Shown: positions 42,847-53,600, counted from the stretch's first letter. The stretch: 64,000 nt of DNA from Hymenobacter frigidus (GCF_014640435.1 NZ_BMGY01000017.1:22039-86038); one strand, 5' to 3'. The notes: generated by a model not told the origin, from the letters alone. Numbers and translations are program-made.

Positions 42847-45360
42847 ATGCAACGCTACTTCATTCTGGGTTTGGTGCTGGCCTGCTGTGCCGGGCTGCCG
42901 CCCACTGCTCACGCCCAGGCCCCGGCGGCTCCGGCTCCCGCCGTTGCGGCCACCGGCTCGCTCACCGGCACCGTGCTCGACTCTCTTAAGCGCGAGGCCG
43001 TGCCCTATGCCACGGTGGTACTGTTGCCGCCCGCGCCCGACGATAAGCCCATTACCGGTGTGGCGGCCGACGACAAGGGCCGCTTCACGCTCAGCAAGCT
43101 CACGCCCGGCCCGGCCCGGCTGCGGGTGAGCTACGTGGGCTACGGCACCCAAACCCGGGCCGTAACCATCACGGCCGGCGCCACGGATGCCGGTACTTTC
43201 CAGCTGCCCGTGGCCGGCACGGCGCTCGGTGAAGCTGTGGTCATCGGCACGAAGCCGGTGGTGGAAATCCGGCCCGACCGCATGGTGTACAACGCCGACC
43301 AGGACGCGACCAACGCCGGTGGTACCGCCGCCGACGTGCTCCGTAAAGCTCCGTTGCTGGCCGTGGACGGCGATGGCAACGTGAAAATGCGCGGCTCCAG
43401 CAACTTCAAGGTATTGGTGAACAACCGGCCTTCGCCCACGCTGGCCAGCAACCTGGCCGAAGCCCTGAAAGGCATCCCGGCTGAGCAGATTAAATCGGTC
43501 GAAATTATCACCACGCCGCCGGCCAAGTACGACGGCGAAGGCACGGCCGGCATCATCAACATCGTGCTGAAAAAGGGCGTGGACCAGGGCCTGAATGGCC
43601 GCGTGAATGGGTCGGGGGGCAACCGCAACTCGAACGTTGGCGCCTCGCTCAACTTCAAAAAGGGCAAGGTGGGCTTCACGTCGTCGGGCGGCACGGGCGG
43701 CTGGTACGGGCCCAGTGAGTCGGCGCGCACCCGCCTCGGCAAGCTCGACGGCCAGCTCGACGGCTCGACCCTGACCCAGAACGGCGCGGGCAACTACGGC
43801 GGCCGGTGGTACTACGGCACGGTGGGCCTCGACTACGACCTGAGCGAGAAGCAAACCTTGTCCTTGGCCGCCTCCCTGAATACGTATAACGGGCACAACT
43901 ACAGTAATTTGCTCAATAATTTCGTGTCGCCCAGCCGGCCGCAGGACAACTCCCTGTTTACCCGTACCACCAACAGCCTGTTCAGCGGGTTCAACGGCGA
44001 GCTGACCGGCACCTACACCAAAACCTTCGCCCAGCCCCGCCGCGAATGGAGCATGCTGGGTCAGTACGCGGAGAACAGCGGCACATTTGGCTACGATTTC
44101 GACCAGTACAACAACTCCATCGTGAACCTGGAAACCAACCGGGCCAACTACCGCGAGCGCAGCCGGGGCCGCACGCCCGGCAGCGAAACCACTTTTCAAA
44201 CCGACCTCACGCAGCCTCTTGGCGAGAAGCAAACCTTCGAAACCGGCCTGAAAGCCATTTGGCGGCGCACCGGCTCGGTGGCCGACATCGACGGCCTGAC
44301 GCTGGGCCAGCGGCCCGATTTCGTGCGCCTGCCCGGCCGTTCCACCAATTTCAATTACGACCAGAACGTGCAGGCCGCTTACGCCACCTACACGCTCAAG
44401 GCCACCAAGAAGCTGAGCGTGAGCGTGGGCAGCCGCCTGGAGCGCACCGCCCTCGCCGCCGATTTCCGCAGCAGCGACACCAGTTTCGTGCGCAGCTACC
44501 TCTCATTGCTGCCCACCGGCAACGCGCAGTACGCGTTCAGCGACAACAACAGCCTCCGCCTGGCCTACAGCCGCCGCATCACCCGGCCTTACATCGACTA
44601 CCTCAACCCTTTTGTGGACCGGAGCGACCCGCTGAGTGTCGTATTCGGCAATCCCGCCCTCGACCCCGAGCTGACGGATTCCTACGAATTGAGCTTTAAC
44701 ACCAACGGCAAGGCCGGTTCGCTCAACATCGCGGCTTCGATGCGGCGGACCGACAATGCCATCGAATCGGTGCGGCAGCTGGCGGCCGATGCGGGCATTG
44801 CCAACGCGGCTCCCGGTGTCACGGCCCAAACCTATGCCAACGTGGCCGCCAACGCCGATTACCAGCTCAACTTCTACGGCTCGGCCAAGCCGGCCAAGGG
44901 CTGGGACATTAGCGGCGGCCCCGATGTGCAGTACATCGTGCGCCGTAGCCCGGCGCTGGGCATCGAGCGCCGGGGTTTCACGGCCGGGCTCAACCTCAAC
45001 ACCTCTTACAAGCTGCCCAAAGGCTTCATGCTCCAGGGTTTTTTGTACAGCTCGTTGCGCTCGCCCGACTTGCAGGGCCGGGGCGCGGCCAACCTCTACT
45101 ACCAGATGGGAGCCAAGAAAACGTTCCTCAAAGACAAAGCCGACGTGGTGCTGAATATCGCCACGCCCTTCAACAACACCTGGCGCTACCGCAGCACGCT
45201 CGATACGCCCGACTTTAGCGAGCGGCAGGACAACATCTCTTTCCAGCGCTGCTACCGGTTCAGCTTCAGCTACCGCTTTGGGCAGGAGCAGCAAAGTAAG
45301 CGGCGCAAGTCCGTCTCGAACGACGACGTGAAGAGCAGCGGCAGCAAGCAGGGCGGGTAG
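42847..45360 (+). CDS. Outer-membrane beta-barrel protein with regulatory and plug-like domains
   Basis: The 837 residues begin with a signal peptide (LVLACCAGLPPTAHAQ) and a CarboxypepD_reg domain at about 35-115 (LTGTVLDSLKREAVPYATV). A plug-like segment follows (ADVLRKAPLLAVDGDGNVKM, then IEIITTPPAKYDGEGTAGII-type residues near 220). The rest is an outer-membrane barrel of the OMP_b-brl_3 type, ending in a Lys/Ser-rich tail. It resembles TonB-dependent receptors but lacks a clear TonB box. ATG 42847 is preceded by an in-frame TTG at 42844. It heads a plus-strand pair with the next gene. Confidence 0.87.
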   Translation: MQRYFILGLVLACCAGLPPTAHAQAPAAPAPAVAATGSLTGTVLDSLKREAVPYATVVLLPPAPDDKPITGVAADDKGRFTLSKLTPGPARLRVSYVGYGTQTRAVTITAGATDAGTFQLPVAGTALGEAVVIGTKPVVEIRPDRMVYNADQDATNAGGTAADVLRKAPLLAVDGDGNVKMRGSSNFKVLVNNRPSPTLASNLAEALKGIPAEQIKSVEIITTPPAKYDGEGTAGIINIVLKKGVDQGLNGRVNGSGGNRNSNVGASLNFKKGKVGFTSSGGTGGWYGPSESARTRLGKLDGQLDGSTLTQNGAGNYGGRWYYGTVGLDYDLSEKQTLSLAASLNTYNGHNYSNLLNNFVSPSRPQDNSLFTRTTNSLFSGFNGELTGTYTKTFAQPRREWSMLGQYAENSGTFGYDFDQYNNSIVNLETNRANYRERSRGRTPGSETTFQTDLTQPLGEKQTFETGLKAIWRRTGSVADIDGLTLGQRPDFVRLPGRSTNFNYDQNVQAAYATYTLKATKKLSVSVGSRLERTALAADFRSSDTSFVRSYLSLLPTGNAQYAFSDNNSLRLAYSRRITRPYIDYLNPFVDRSDPLSVVFGNPALDPELTDSYELSFNTNGKAGSLNIAASMRRTDNAIESVRQLAADAGIANAAPGVTAQTYANVAANADYQLNFYGSAKPAKGWDISGGPDVQYIVRRSPALGIERRGFTAGLNLNTSYKLPKGFMLQGFLYSSLRSPDLQGRGAANLYYQMGAKKTFLKDKADVVLNIATPFNNTWRYRSTLDTPDFSERQDNISFQRCYRFSFSYRFGQEQQSKRRKSVSNDDVKSSGSKQGG

Positions 45361-45371
45361 TAAGCCCCGGC

Positions 45372-45379
45372 TACGTTTG
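45372..45379 (+). promoter_or_regulatory. Predicted -7 promoter box of the second CarboxypepD gene
   Basis: TACGTTTG matches TAnnTTTG and starts 11 nt after the previous stop. It gives a leader of about 33 nt to ATG 45419. Confidence 0.5.
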
Positions 45380-45418
45380 TTCGTCGTTATTTGGGCCATG
45401 ATTCTTTCTTCAAAACCA

Positions 45419-46624
45419 ATGCGGCAGCTTTTGCTTTGGCCGGCCCTGCTGCTGGCTTTTGCCGGCCATGCTCAACCCTCCAAGGTGCTGACCGGAACGG
45501 TGCTCGACGCCCGCACGCAGGCCGCCGTGCCGTTTGCGTCGCTAGCGGTGCCCGGGCAGCCCGGCGGCACGGTCAGCAACCAAGAGGGCACGTTCCGGCT
45601 GGCGCTGCCCGCTACCGGGGCCGACAGCGTGCGGGTGCAGGCCCTGGGCTACACGCCCCTCATGGTAGCCGCCAAAGCGGGCACGGCTGCGCTCACTCTA
45701 AGGCTGCAGCCCCAGCCGTTCACGCTGCAGGAAGTAACCGTAACGGCCCTTGCGCCCACCACGCTGCTCAAGCGGGCCGTGCGCCAAACCACCGCCCGTA
45801 TGGCCAGCCCGGTCGAGCTGCAAACCTATTACCGCGAGTTCACGACTTACAACGGACAAGTTGCCAAGTTTGCCGATGCCCTGGTGGACTACTACATCAA
45901 GGGCAACCCCCGGCGGCCGCGCAGCCCCGAGGTGCAGGTGCGCGTGCGCGAGTCCCGCGCCGGCGAGGCTCCATTGGCCCCGGATGACGCCAATAAAGCC
46001 ATTCCCAACCCGCTGAGCGTGGAGCGGGCCGGCAACTATTACGACGTGACCCACCGCAGCCCTTTTCTCGACAGCGCGGCGTTCAAGTATTACCGCTATT
46101 CGGTTCTGGAAACCCCGGCCGGTGCCACCGAAGCACCTTATTACGAAGTGCGCTGCACGCCCACCACGCAGGAAGCCGCGCACCTGCTGCAAGCCACCGT
46201 GCTCATTGACCGCCAAACCCTGGCCATTCGGCTCATCGAGAGCGAAGTGCCCGTTGCTTTGCAGCTTTATCTGAAAAGCATCAACCTGCTGGTCATCAAA
46301 GCGCAGGCCACGCAGTCGCGCAAACGCGTGGAGTACCGGGAAGTGAACGGCCGGTTGTACCCCAGCTTCGTGCGGCTCTCAGCTTCCATGAACATCACCC
46401 AAGGCAGCAACCCGACCATACGTTACGATTTTACGAGCGAAATGCTGGTGCGCGGGCTGGGAGTCAATCCCGCACCCCTTCCAAAAGCAGAGCAATACAG
46501 CGGCTCGCTGTTCAAGCGCGGCAACAAGTACAGCCGCCCCTATTGGCGCGAGGGCAACGTGGTGCCCGCCACCGCCGCCGAGGAAGCGGCCATTCAGGCC
46601 CTGGAAAAAGGCGTCGTCAAGTAG
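45419..46624 (+). CDS. Secreted carboxypeptidase-regulatory-domain protein
   Basis: The 401-residue protein has a signal peptide (MRQLLLWPALLLAFAGHAQ), a CarboxypepD_reg-like domain at about 20-105 (LTGTVLDARTQAAVPFASLA), and a large C-terminal domain of mixed sheet and helix found in several Bacteroidota exported proteins (ALVDYYIKGNPRRP, YYEVRCTPT). The function is unknown. ATG 45398 is in frame and gives a longer N-region. It follows the outer-membrane gene by 58 nt and its stop is 11 nt from the stop of the convergent LytTR regulator. Confidence 0.82.
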   Translation: MRQLLLWPALLLAFAGHAQPSKVLTGTVLDARTQAAVPFASLAVPGQPGGTVSNQEGTFRLALPATGADSVRVQALGYTPLMVAAKAGTAALTLRLQPQPFTLQEVTVTALAPTTLLKRAVRQTTARMASPVELQTYYREFTTYNGQVAKFADALVDYYIKGNPRRPRSPEVQVRVRESRAGEAPLAPDDANKAIPNPLSVERAGNYYDVTHRSPFLDSAAFKYYRYSVLETPAGATEAPYYEVRCTPTTQEAAHLLQATVLIDRQTLAIRLIESEVPVALQLYLKSINLLVIKAQATQSRKRVEYREVNGRLYPSFVRLSASMNITQGSNPTIRYDFTSEMLVRGLGVNPAPLPKAEQYSGSLFKRGNKYSRPYWREGNVVPATAAEEAAIQALEKGVVK

Positions 46625-46634
46625 CGCTACTGAT

Positions 46635-47366
46635 TTAGCGCAGGTGCAGATGGCGCAGCACTTCCTGCCGGTAGGTGCTGCCCACGGGTACTTCGCGCGG
46701 GCCCACCAGCAGCACGTTGCCGCTGAGGCGCTCCACGTTGCTGAGATTCACCAGGTAGGACTTGTGAGTGCGCATGAACTGGCTGGCGGGCAGCTGGCTT
46801 TCCATCTGCTTCATGGTTTCGGCGGTGAGCAGCACGCGGCCCGAAGCCAAGTGGCACTTTACAAAATTGCCGTAGCCTTCCACAATGCGCAGGTCGGCGA
46901 AGCGTACCCGCTCGGTGCCGGCGTCGGTTTTTAGGAAGATGGAGTCGACTGCTGGAACTGGCGGAGTGGCCGCTGGCGGGGCCGAAGTGGCAGCAGGGGC
47001 CAAGCCGGCGTGCAGGCGGCTGATGGTTTTTACGAACCGCTCGAAAGGAATGGGTTTTAGTAAGTAGTCAACTACGCCCAGGTCGAAGGCGTCGATGGCG
47101 TGGGCGGCATGGGCCGTACACAGCACCACTGCCGGGCGCTGGGGCAAGGCGCGCAATAGCTCGATGCCCGTGAGCTCGGGCATGTCCACATCGAGAAACA
47201 GCACGTCGACCGGAGTAGAGCGCAGCAAGGTGAGGGCTTCCACGGCGCCGTAGCAGCTGCCGGCCCAAGTCACAAGGCCGGGCAGACGGTCGAGGTACGC
47301 GCGCATGACCGTGTGGGCCAGGGGCTCGTCATCAACCAGCAAACAACGCAGGGGAGCAGTATTCAT
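46635..47366 (-). CDS. LytTR-family response regulator
   Basis: The 243 residues comprise a receiver domain (CLLVDDEP at the N-terminus, phosphoacceptor D59 in VLFLDVDMP, LCTAHAAHAI) and a C-terminal LytTR DNA-binding domain from about residue 140 (IVEGYGNFVKCHL, FMRTHKSYLVNLSNVERL). Such regulators usually control a nearby membrane or export operon. The ATG at 47366 lies 14 nt from the left arm of a palindromic repeat that separates it from its sensor kinase gene. They form a two-component system. Confidence 0.94.
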   Translation of the reverse strand: MNTAPLRCLLVDDEPLAHTVMRAYLDRLPGLVTWAGSCYGAVEALTLLRSTPVDVLFLDVDMPELTGIELLRALPQRPAVVLCTAHAAHAIDAFDLGVVDYLLKPIPFERFVKTISRLHAGLAPAATSAPPAATPPVPAVDSIFLKTDAGTERVRFADLRIVEGYGNFVKCHLASGRVLLTAETMKQMESQLPASQFMRTHKSYLVNLSNVERLSGNVLLVGPREVPVGSTYRQEVLRHLHLR

Positions 47367-47379
47367 TGTCGGGTATAAA

Positions 47380-47491
47380 CGGTGTAGAGACGCAATATTT
47401 TGCGTCTTGTCGTTGAACAGCTTACAATTAGAAGTTGCCCGGGGCCACGCGGCGCTAACGGCGAGACGCAAGATATTGCGTCTCTACACCG
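47380..47491. repeat. Palindromic repeat of the second family, copy F
   Basis: Arms 47380-47408 (CGGTGTAGAGACGCAATATT) and 47463-47491 pair over about 29 bp with two mismatches around a loop of about 54 nt. Each arm also contains its own small palindrome. It fills the gap between kinase and regulator genes. Confidence 0.87.
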
Positions 47492-48511
47492 CTACAGCAT
47501 CAGCTGCAGGGTAGCGGCGTAGAACGTGTCGCTGGCCTTGATGTCCAGCCGGTGGCGGTTGCCGGGGTAGTACTGCGCCAGGCGGGCCCGCAAGGTAGGC
47601 AAGCCCAGGCCGGAGGGCGTGGCCCGAAAGTGCGGTGGAATGCTGTTGCCGGTGCGCAGGGTCAGGCCCGTGTCGGTTTGGGTGAGCTCAATGCGGATGG
47701 TATTCGGGCCGCCGGGGCCGATGGCGTGCTTGAAGCAGTTTTCGACCAGCGGCAGCAGCAGCAGCGGGGCCAGCGGCTGCTCGGGGCGGGGCAGGTCGGT
47801 GGTGAATTCAACCGTCGTGTTATCGCGCAGGCGCAGCTTCTCCAAGCCGATGTAGTTGGCCAGGTACTCGGCTTCGGTGCCCACGGTCACGGTGCTGAGG
47901 CGGGAGCTGTCGAGCTGGTAGCGCATCAGGCCCGCGAGCTGCAGCAGGGCCTCGGGCATCTGCTCAGGCGCGGCCAGGCTCAGGCCGTACAGGTTGTTGA
48001 GGGTATTGAACAGAAAGTGCTGATTCACTTGCGCCTTGAGCAAGCTCAGTTCGGTTTCGAGCTGCAGGGCCCGCAGCTGCTGCATCTGGAAGTGGCTCAC
48101 GATGCCCCGGCGCACATAGTGGGCAATGGTGGCGAGCAGCAAGCCTAGCAATACGTTGCCCACGGCTAGCCCATAGCGGTAGGCCACGGTTTGAGTATGG
48201 CCTTCCCTGTCAACTATATGAATGTTCGCCATGTGGTTGAGGAAGTGTAGCAGCGCTCCCGCCGCCAGCAGGGTCGCTAGCGTAGCTGTAGCATACTGCG
48301 CGTATCGGCGCCGGTCCAGCAGGTTCGCCAGCAGCCAGTCGTGGAGGTAAATGGCGGGAGCCAGCACACCTAATAAGAGGGACGACGACAGAAGCCCAGT
48401 CTGGGTAGGGGTTTGGTCGTGTCGGGCCATAACGCCAAAGAAGCTCACTACAATCAGCCAAACTACTCCATGGCGGAAGGTGCGCCGCCTGATAAAATCT
48501 GAATTTGTCAT
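47492..48511 (-). CDS. Sensor histidine kinase, LytS/YehU type
   Basis: The 339 residues begin with four hydrophobic segments, then the His_kinase domain with VNQHFLFNTLNNLYGL (phospho-accepting histidine near residue 165), the N box PLVENCFKHAI and the G box GLGLPTLRARL. No extracellular sensor domain is apparent; the signal may be perceived in the membrane. The stop codon lies directly beside the right arm of the palindromic repeat. It is transcribed ahead of the response regulator. A TAGTTTTG motif sits 5 nt before the ATG and may be part of a nearly leaderless promoter. Confidence 0.93.
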   Translation of the reverse strand: MTNSDFIRRRTFRHGVVWLIVVSFFGVMARHDQTPTQTGLLSSSLLLGVLAPAIYLHDWLLANLLDRRRYAQYATATLATLLAAGALLHFLNHMANIHIVDREGHTQTVAYRYGLAVGNVLLGLLLATIAHYVRRGIVSHFQMQQLRALQLETELSLLKAQVNQHFLFNTLNNLYGLSLAAPEQMPEALLQLAGLMRYQLDSSRLSTVTVGTEAEYLANYIGLEKLRLRDNTTVEFTTDLPRPEQPLAPLLLLPLVENCFKHAIGPGGPNTIRIELTQTDTGLTLRTGNSIPPHFRATPSGLGLPTLRARLAQYYPGNRHRLDIKASDTFYAATLQLML

Positions 48512-48515
48512 GCCG

Positions 48516-48523
48516 CAAAACTA
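48516..48523 (-). promoter_or_regulatory. Possible -7 box of the histidine kinase gene
   Basis: TAGTTTTG on the minus strand fits TAnnTTTG, but it would place the transcription start at the ATG itself. Weak. Confidence 0.25.
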
Positions 48524-48682
48524 CTAGCGACGAACAGCTGCTTTCAACTAAACATGACGAACGGCGTTGGTCAGTGCCAGTCGGTGGTTGGTCATGAAAT
48601 GGTGCCAGACCGTCATTTAATCATGCGTTAGTGCAATGTCTAGGCGGAGATTTGGCCCATCAAAGTGCTACCACATCGACCC

Positions 48683-49546
48683 ATGATACCTCTGCTGCTC
48701 CACTCCGTTTCTGCCCTTGCCCTGTCGGGCCTGTTGCTCCAGGCCGCTCCCGAGCACGCCCAATCTACCACTCTGATTGGCCAGGTGCTCGACCAAACAA
48801 CCCAAGCGCCGGTGGCCTACGCCAGCGTGGGGGTGCTGCGCCGGCCGGTTGGCACCGTGGCCGACGACCAGGGCCGCTTTGCTTTGAACCTATCGGGCGC
48901 CAACGACCAGGACTCGCTGCGCATTAGCCTGCTGGGCTATGCCCCGCGCACGATGCAGATGGCGGCGCAGCGGCAGCAGCTGGGCCGCAGCGGCGGCCGC
49001 TTCTACCTGCTGTCGGCGCCCATGCAGCTGGCTGAAGTGGTGGTACGCCCCGGCAAGCTGACCCGCCGCATTGTGGGCAACAGCACCAACTCCTACCGCG
49101 TTTCGGGCAGCTTCGTTATGAACACGCTCGGCAAGCAGCTGGCGCAGGGCATGCACGTGCGCCGTCCCAGCCCCCTGGAGCAAGTGTCGTTTCACGTGTC
49201 GCGCTGCATCTACGACAGCCTCTTTTACCGCGTCAATGTGTACCAAGTACTCGATGGGCAGCCCACCACCAACCTGCTGCCCGAGCCCGTGTACGTGCGG
49301 GTGCGCAAGGGCCAAACCCAGGACCGCCTTGTCGCTGACCTGCGCCGCTTCCATCTCACCGTGCGGGGTGACATTGCCGTGAGCCTTGAAATGGTGAAGA
49401 GTCCCGGGCCCGGCGAGCTTATGCTCAGCGTGAGCCTGCTGAAAGGACCCGTGTACTTCGCCGACCAGGCCATGAGCGGCTTTGAGCGGGTGCGCGGCTT
49501 CGGCGTGGGCATCGATGCTACCGTGACAGAGTACAGAAACAACTAA
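48683..49546 (+). CDS. Secreted carboxypeptidase-regulatory-domain protein
   Basis: The 287-residue protein has a signal peptide (MIPLLLHSVSALALSGLLLQ) and a CarboxypepD_reg-like domain at about 30-110 (LIGQVLDQTTQAPVAYASVG). The second half is a sheet-rich domain of unknown function (LEQVSFHVSRCIYDSLFYRV). The ATG at 48683 was preferred over an in-frame GTG at 48665. It is divergent from the sensor kinase gene and precedes the ABC ATPase gene by 165 nt on the same strand. Confidence 0.8.
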   Translation: MIPLLLHSVSALALSGLLLQAAPEHAQSTTLIGQVLDQTTQAPVAYASVGVLRRPVGTVADDQGRFALNLSGANDQDSLRISLLGYAPRTMQMAAQRQQLGRSGGRFYLLSAPMQLAEVVVRPGKLTRRIVGNSTNSYRVSGSFVMNTLGKQLAQGMHVRRPSPLEQVSFHVSRCIYDSLFYRVNVYQVLDGQPTTNLLPEPVYVRVRKGQTQDRLVADLRRFHLTVRGDIAVSLEMVKSPGPGELMLSVSLLKGPVYFADQAMSGFERVRGFGVGIDATVTEYRNN

Positions 49547-49711
49547 ATAAAGTGTTAATTTACAGGTTCCAAGCAACTACCTTTTCGGCTTTTGCATCAG
49601 AGGCCTGCTCTTCGGCTTGACTGGCTTTGGGCGTGTAATGAGCGCCGCTCTGTCGCTATTCACTCTTCGCAATACTTTCACTATTTCACCACCTTTTTTT
49701 TCTGTTTCGCT

Positions 49712-50614
49712 ATGGCTCTGAACATCAGTAACCTTTCCAAAACCTACCCGAACGGTACCCAGGCCCTCAAAAACGTCAGCCTGGAAATTCCCACCGGCAT
49801 GTTTGGCCTGCTTGGGCCCAACGGCGCCGGCAAGTCCAGTCTGATGCGCACCATTGCCACGCTGCAGGACGCCGACACCGGCAGCATTCACCTCGACGAC
49901 ATCGACGTGCTGCGCGATAAAGAGGCCGTGCGCCGCGTGCTGGGCTATTTGCCGCAGGAATTTGGCGTGTACCCCAGCGTGAGCGCCGAGGAGCTGCTCG
50001 ACCACTTCGCCACCCTCAAAGGCATCGCCAGCAGCCGGGAGCGCAAGGAAATGGTGGCGGCCCTGCTGCACCAGACCAACCTCTACGACGTGCGCAAAAA
50101 GCACGTGGGCGGCTACTCGGGCGGCATGAAACAGCGCTTCGGCATTGCCCAGGCCCTGCTCGGCAACCCGCGCCTCATCATCGTGGACGAGCCCACCGCC
50201 GGCCTCGACCCGGCCGAGCGCAACCGCTTCCACAACCTGCTGAGCGAGATTGGCGAGAACATCATCGTCATCCTCAGCACCCACATCGTGAGCGACGTGA
50301 GCGATTTGTGCCGCGCCATGGCCATCATCAACAAAGGCGAGGTGCTGCTCACCGGCGACCCCATTTCGGTGATGGACAACCTGAAAGGCCGCATCTGGAA
50401 AAAGCTGATTGAGAAAGCCGAGCTGCCGGCCCTGCAAGCCGCGCAGCACGTCATCAGCTCGCGTTTGTTCGCGGGCAAAACCGTGGTGCACGTGCTGGCC
50501 GACAGTGCGCCGGACAGCGGCTTTGAAGCCGTGAACCCGGACCTGGAGGATGTGTACTTTTCGGAAATTAAGAACTACGAAATGGGAATTAAAAACGGCC
50601 CCGTCATGGCCTAA
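49712..50614 (+). CDS. ABC transporter ATP-binding protein
   Basis: The 300 residues form a standard ABC ATPase: Walker A GPNGAGKS, signature YSGGMKQR, Walker B LIIVDEPTAGLDP and the switch histidine in STHIVSDV. A C-terminal extension of about 70 residues follows. It pairs with the permease-peptidase fusion 66 nt downstream. ATG 49712 (MALNISNLSKTYPNG) was chosen for the usual start just before the A-loop. Cytoplasmic face of the inner membrane. Confidence 0.95.
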   Translation: MALNISNLSKTYPNGTQALKNVSLEIPTGMFGLLGPNGAGKSSLMRTIATLQDADTGSIHLDDIDVLRDKEAVRRVLGYLPQEFGVYPSVSAEELLDHFATLKGIASSRERKEMVAALLHQTNLYDVRKKHVGGYSGGMKQRFGIAQALLGNPRLIIVDEPTAGLDPAERNRFHNLLSEIGENIIVILSTHIVSDVSDLCRAMAIINKGEVLLTGDPISVMDNLKGRIWKKLIEKAELPALQAAQHVISSRLFAGKTVVHVLADSAPDSGFEAVNPDLEDVYFSEIKNYEMGIKNGPVMA

Positions 50615-50680
50615 TGAGCTAAGCTGGGCGGCCTGCGTCCACCTCATCTTTAATTCTCAATTCATAATTTTTAATTCAAA

Positions 50681-53600
50681 ATGTTCCTTCCCATTCTTCT
50701 TTTCGAGCTAAAGTACCGGCTGAAGCGCCCGGCTACCTGGATTTACTTTGCCATCCTGTTCATCCTAGCGTTTCTGCTGGTCACGGCGGCGGGCGGCGGC
50801 TTCGGGCCGGGCACCGACGTGAGTATCGGCGGCGATGGGCAGGCGGTGAAAATCAACGCGCCGTTTTCGGTGGCCATCACCATCACGGTGCTGAGCGTGT
50901 TCGGCGTCATCATCGCCTCGTCGCTCATGGGCAACCCGGTGTACCGCGACTTTGAGCACCGCACTCACCCGCTGTTCTACACCACGCCCATCAGCAAATT
51001 CGGCTACCTGGGTGGGCGCTTTCTGGGCTCGTACCTGATTGCCGTGCTCGTGTTCAGCGGGCTGGGCCTGGGCGCCGGGCTGGCGGGCATCATGCCCTGG
51101 ATGGAGCAGGACCGGTTTCTGGCCAGCACTCCGCTGGGCACCTACCTGTGGCCCTACCTCCTGCTGGTGCTGCCCAACCTGTGGTTTACGGGCGCTATCT
51201 TCTTCACCACGGCCACGCTCACGCGCAACATCCTGAGCACCTACATCGGGGCCGTGCTGCTGCTGGTGGGCTACCTGGTGGCCAACGCCTACCTCCGGGA
51301 CCTCAAAAACGAGCACCTGGTGGCGGCGCTGGACGCTTTCGGCCTCGCGGCCCTGAACTTCACCACGCGCTACCTCACGGCACCGGAGAAGAATACGCTG
51401 CTGCTGCCCCTGTCCAGCTACCTGCTGCTCAACCGTGCAGTGTGGCTGAGCTTCGGGCTGGGTTTGCTGGCGTTTTGCTACGCTCGGTTCCGGTTTTCGG
51501 CGCTGGCTTCAGAAAAGGTATCGAAGAAGGTGCGGCGCGAGTCGGCGGCGGGCGCGCTGGCGGAGGCCAATACCACGGACCAAAGCATAGCCGGCGGGCT
51601 GCGCCTGCTGCCCCGCGTGACGCAGGTTTTCTCCGGCGGCCTGAGCCTGAGCCAGTGGTGGAGCCTCACCAAGCTGGAATTTAGAGGCATCGTGCGCAGC
51701 CGCTACTTCGCGGCCATTGCGGGCGCGGGCGTCATCGTGCTGTTGGCCACGGCTTCGCAGGCCGGCAAAACGTTCGACACTGTGACGTTTCCGGTGACCA
51801 ACCAGTACCTGACCATCGCCAGCGGGCCGTTCTTCCTGTTCCTGTTTGCCATCATCATCTTCTACAGCGGCGAGCTGGTGTGGCGCGAGCGCCAGGCCGG
51901 CGTGGCCCAGATTGCTGACGCCGTGCCGATACCCAACTGGGTACCGTTTCTGAGCAAGCTGACGGCGCTCTGGCTCGTGCAGGTGGTGCTCATGGCCGTG
52001 GTGATGGTGTGCGGCCTGCTCATTCAAACCGCGAAGGGCTACTTCAACTACGAAATCGGCCTGTACGTCCAGGCGCTGTTCTTTTACCAGCTGCCGTACC
52101 TGCTGCTGCTCTGCGTGTTGGCCATGGTGACGCAGGTGGTGGTGAACAACAAGTACCTGGGCTTCGCCGTCATCGTGGTGTATTACCTGGCCGACCAGTT
52201 CCGGCCGCAGATTGGCCTGGGCCACCGGCTGTTCGATTTTGGGGGTGGCACTACGCCCGGCCCGTACTCGGCCATGAACGGCTACGGCCATTTCCTGCCC
52301 GCTTTCTGGTGGACCAAGCTGCTGTGGGCCGGCGTTGCCCTGTTGCTGGTGCTGGCCGCCACGCTGCTCTGGGTGCGCGGCACCGATACCAGCAGCCGCC
52401 TGCGCGAAGCCCGCCGCCGCTGGAGCGCCGGCAGCAGCGCCACGCTGGCGCTGGGCCTGCTCGTGAGCCTGGGCGCGGGTGCCTACATCTTCTACAACAC
52501 CAACGTATTGAATGAGTACCTCAGCCCCAAGGCGGGCGAGAAACAGCAGCTAGCCTACGAGCAGAAGTACCGCCGCTACAAGGACGTGCCGCAGCCCCGC
52601 ATCACGGCCGTAAGCCTCGATACCGACATTTTTCCCAGCACCCGCGCCGTGCGGTTCCGCGGGCAGTTTATGCTGGTCAACAAGCACCAGGAGCCGCTGG
52701 ATTCGGTGATGGTGAGCCTGCCCGTGGAGCGGCACCCGCGGGTGCGCCGCCTGACGCTGGGTGCGCCCGGCCAGGCCACGCTGGCCCTGAACGACACCAC
52801 CTTCGGCTTCCGCATCTACCGGCTGGCCCGGCCCCTGGCCCCCGGCGACTCGCTGGCCCTGAGCATGGACTTGCTTTATCAGGAGCGCGGGTTCCCCAAC
52901 GCGGGCTCCAACACGGATATCGTGTATAATGGCACGTTCATCAGCAACGGCTACCTGCCCGGCCTGGGCTACCGCGAGGAAGCCGAAATCAGTGGCGACC
53001 AGGACCGCAAAAACTACGGCCTCAAGCCCAAACCCCGCATGGCCAGGGTCAACGACCTCAAGGCCCGCCAGAACACCTACATCGGCACCGACGCCGACTG
53101 GATACGCTTTCGCACCACCGTCAGCACCGAGGCCGACCAGACCGCCGTGGCCCCCGGCTACCTCCAAAAGGAGTGGGTGAAGGACGGCCGCCGTTACTTC
53201 ACCTACGTGATGGACCGGCCCATGAAAAACTTCTACACCTTCCTGTCGGCGCGCTACAAAACCTATTCCGAGAAGTGGGTGGACACGGCCGGTCGGCGCA
53301 CCATCCCCATCGTTATCTATTACCAGCCGGGCCACGAGTACAACCTCAAGCGCATGGCCGAGGGCGCCAAAGACGCGCTGGCCTACTGCTCCCGTAACTT
53401 CTCGCCCTACCAGCACCAGCAGGTGCGCATCCTGGAGTTTCCGCAGTATGCTTCCTTTGCTCAAAGCTTTGCCAACACCATTCCGTTCTCCGAGGCCATT
53501 GGCTTCGTGGCCGACGTGGACGACAACGACCCGCAGGATTTGAACATGCCCTACTACGTGACGGCCCACGAGGTGGCGCACCAGTGGTGGGGGCACCAGG

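Noticed and set aside
42814..44232. Minus-strand reading of 472 codons opposite the outer-membrane barrel gene
   Set aside because: It is antisense to a well-supported gene and has a repetitive Ala/Gly/Val/Arg composition with no domain.
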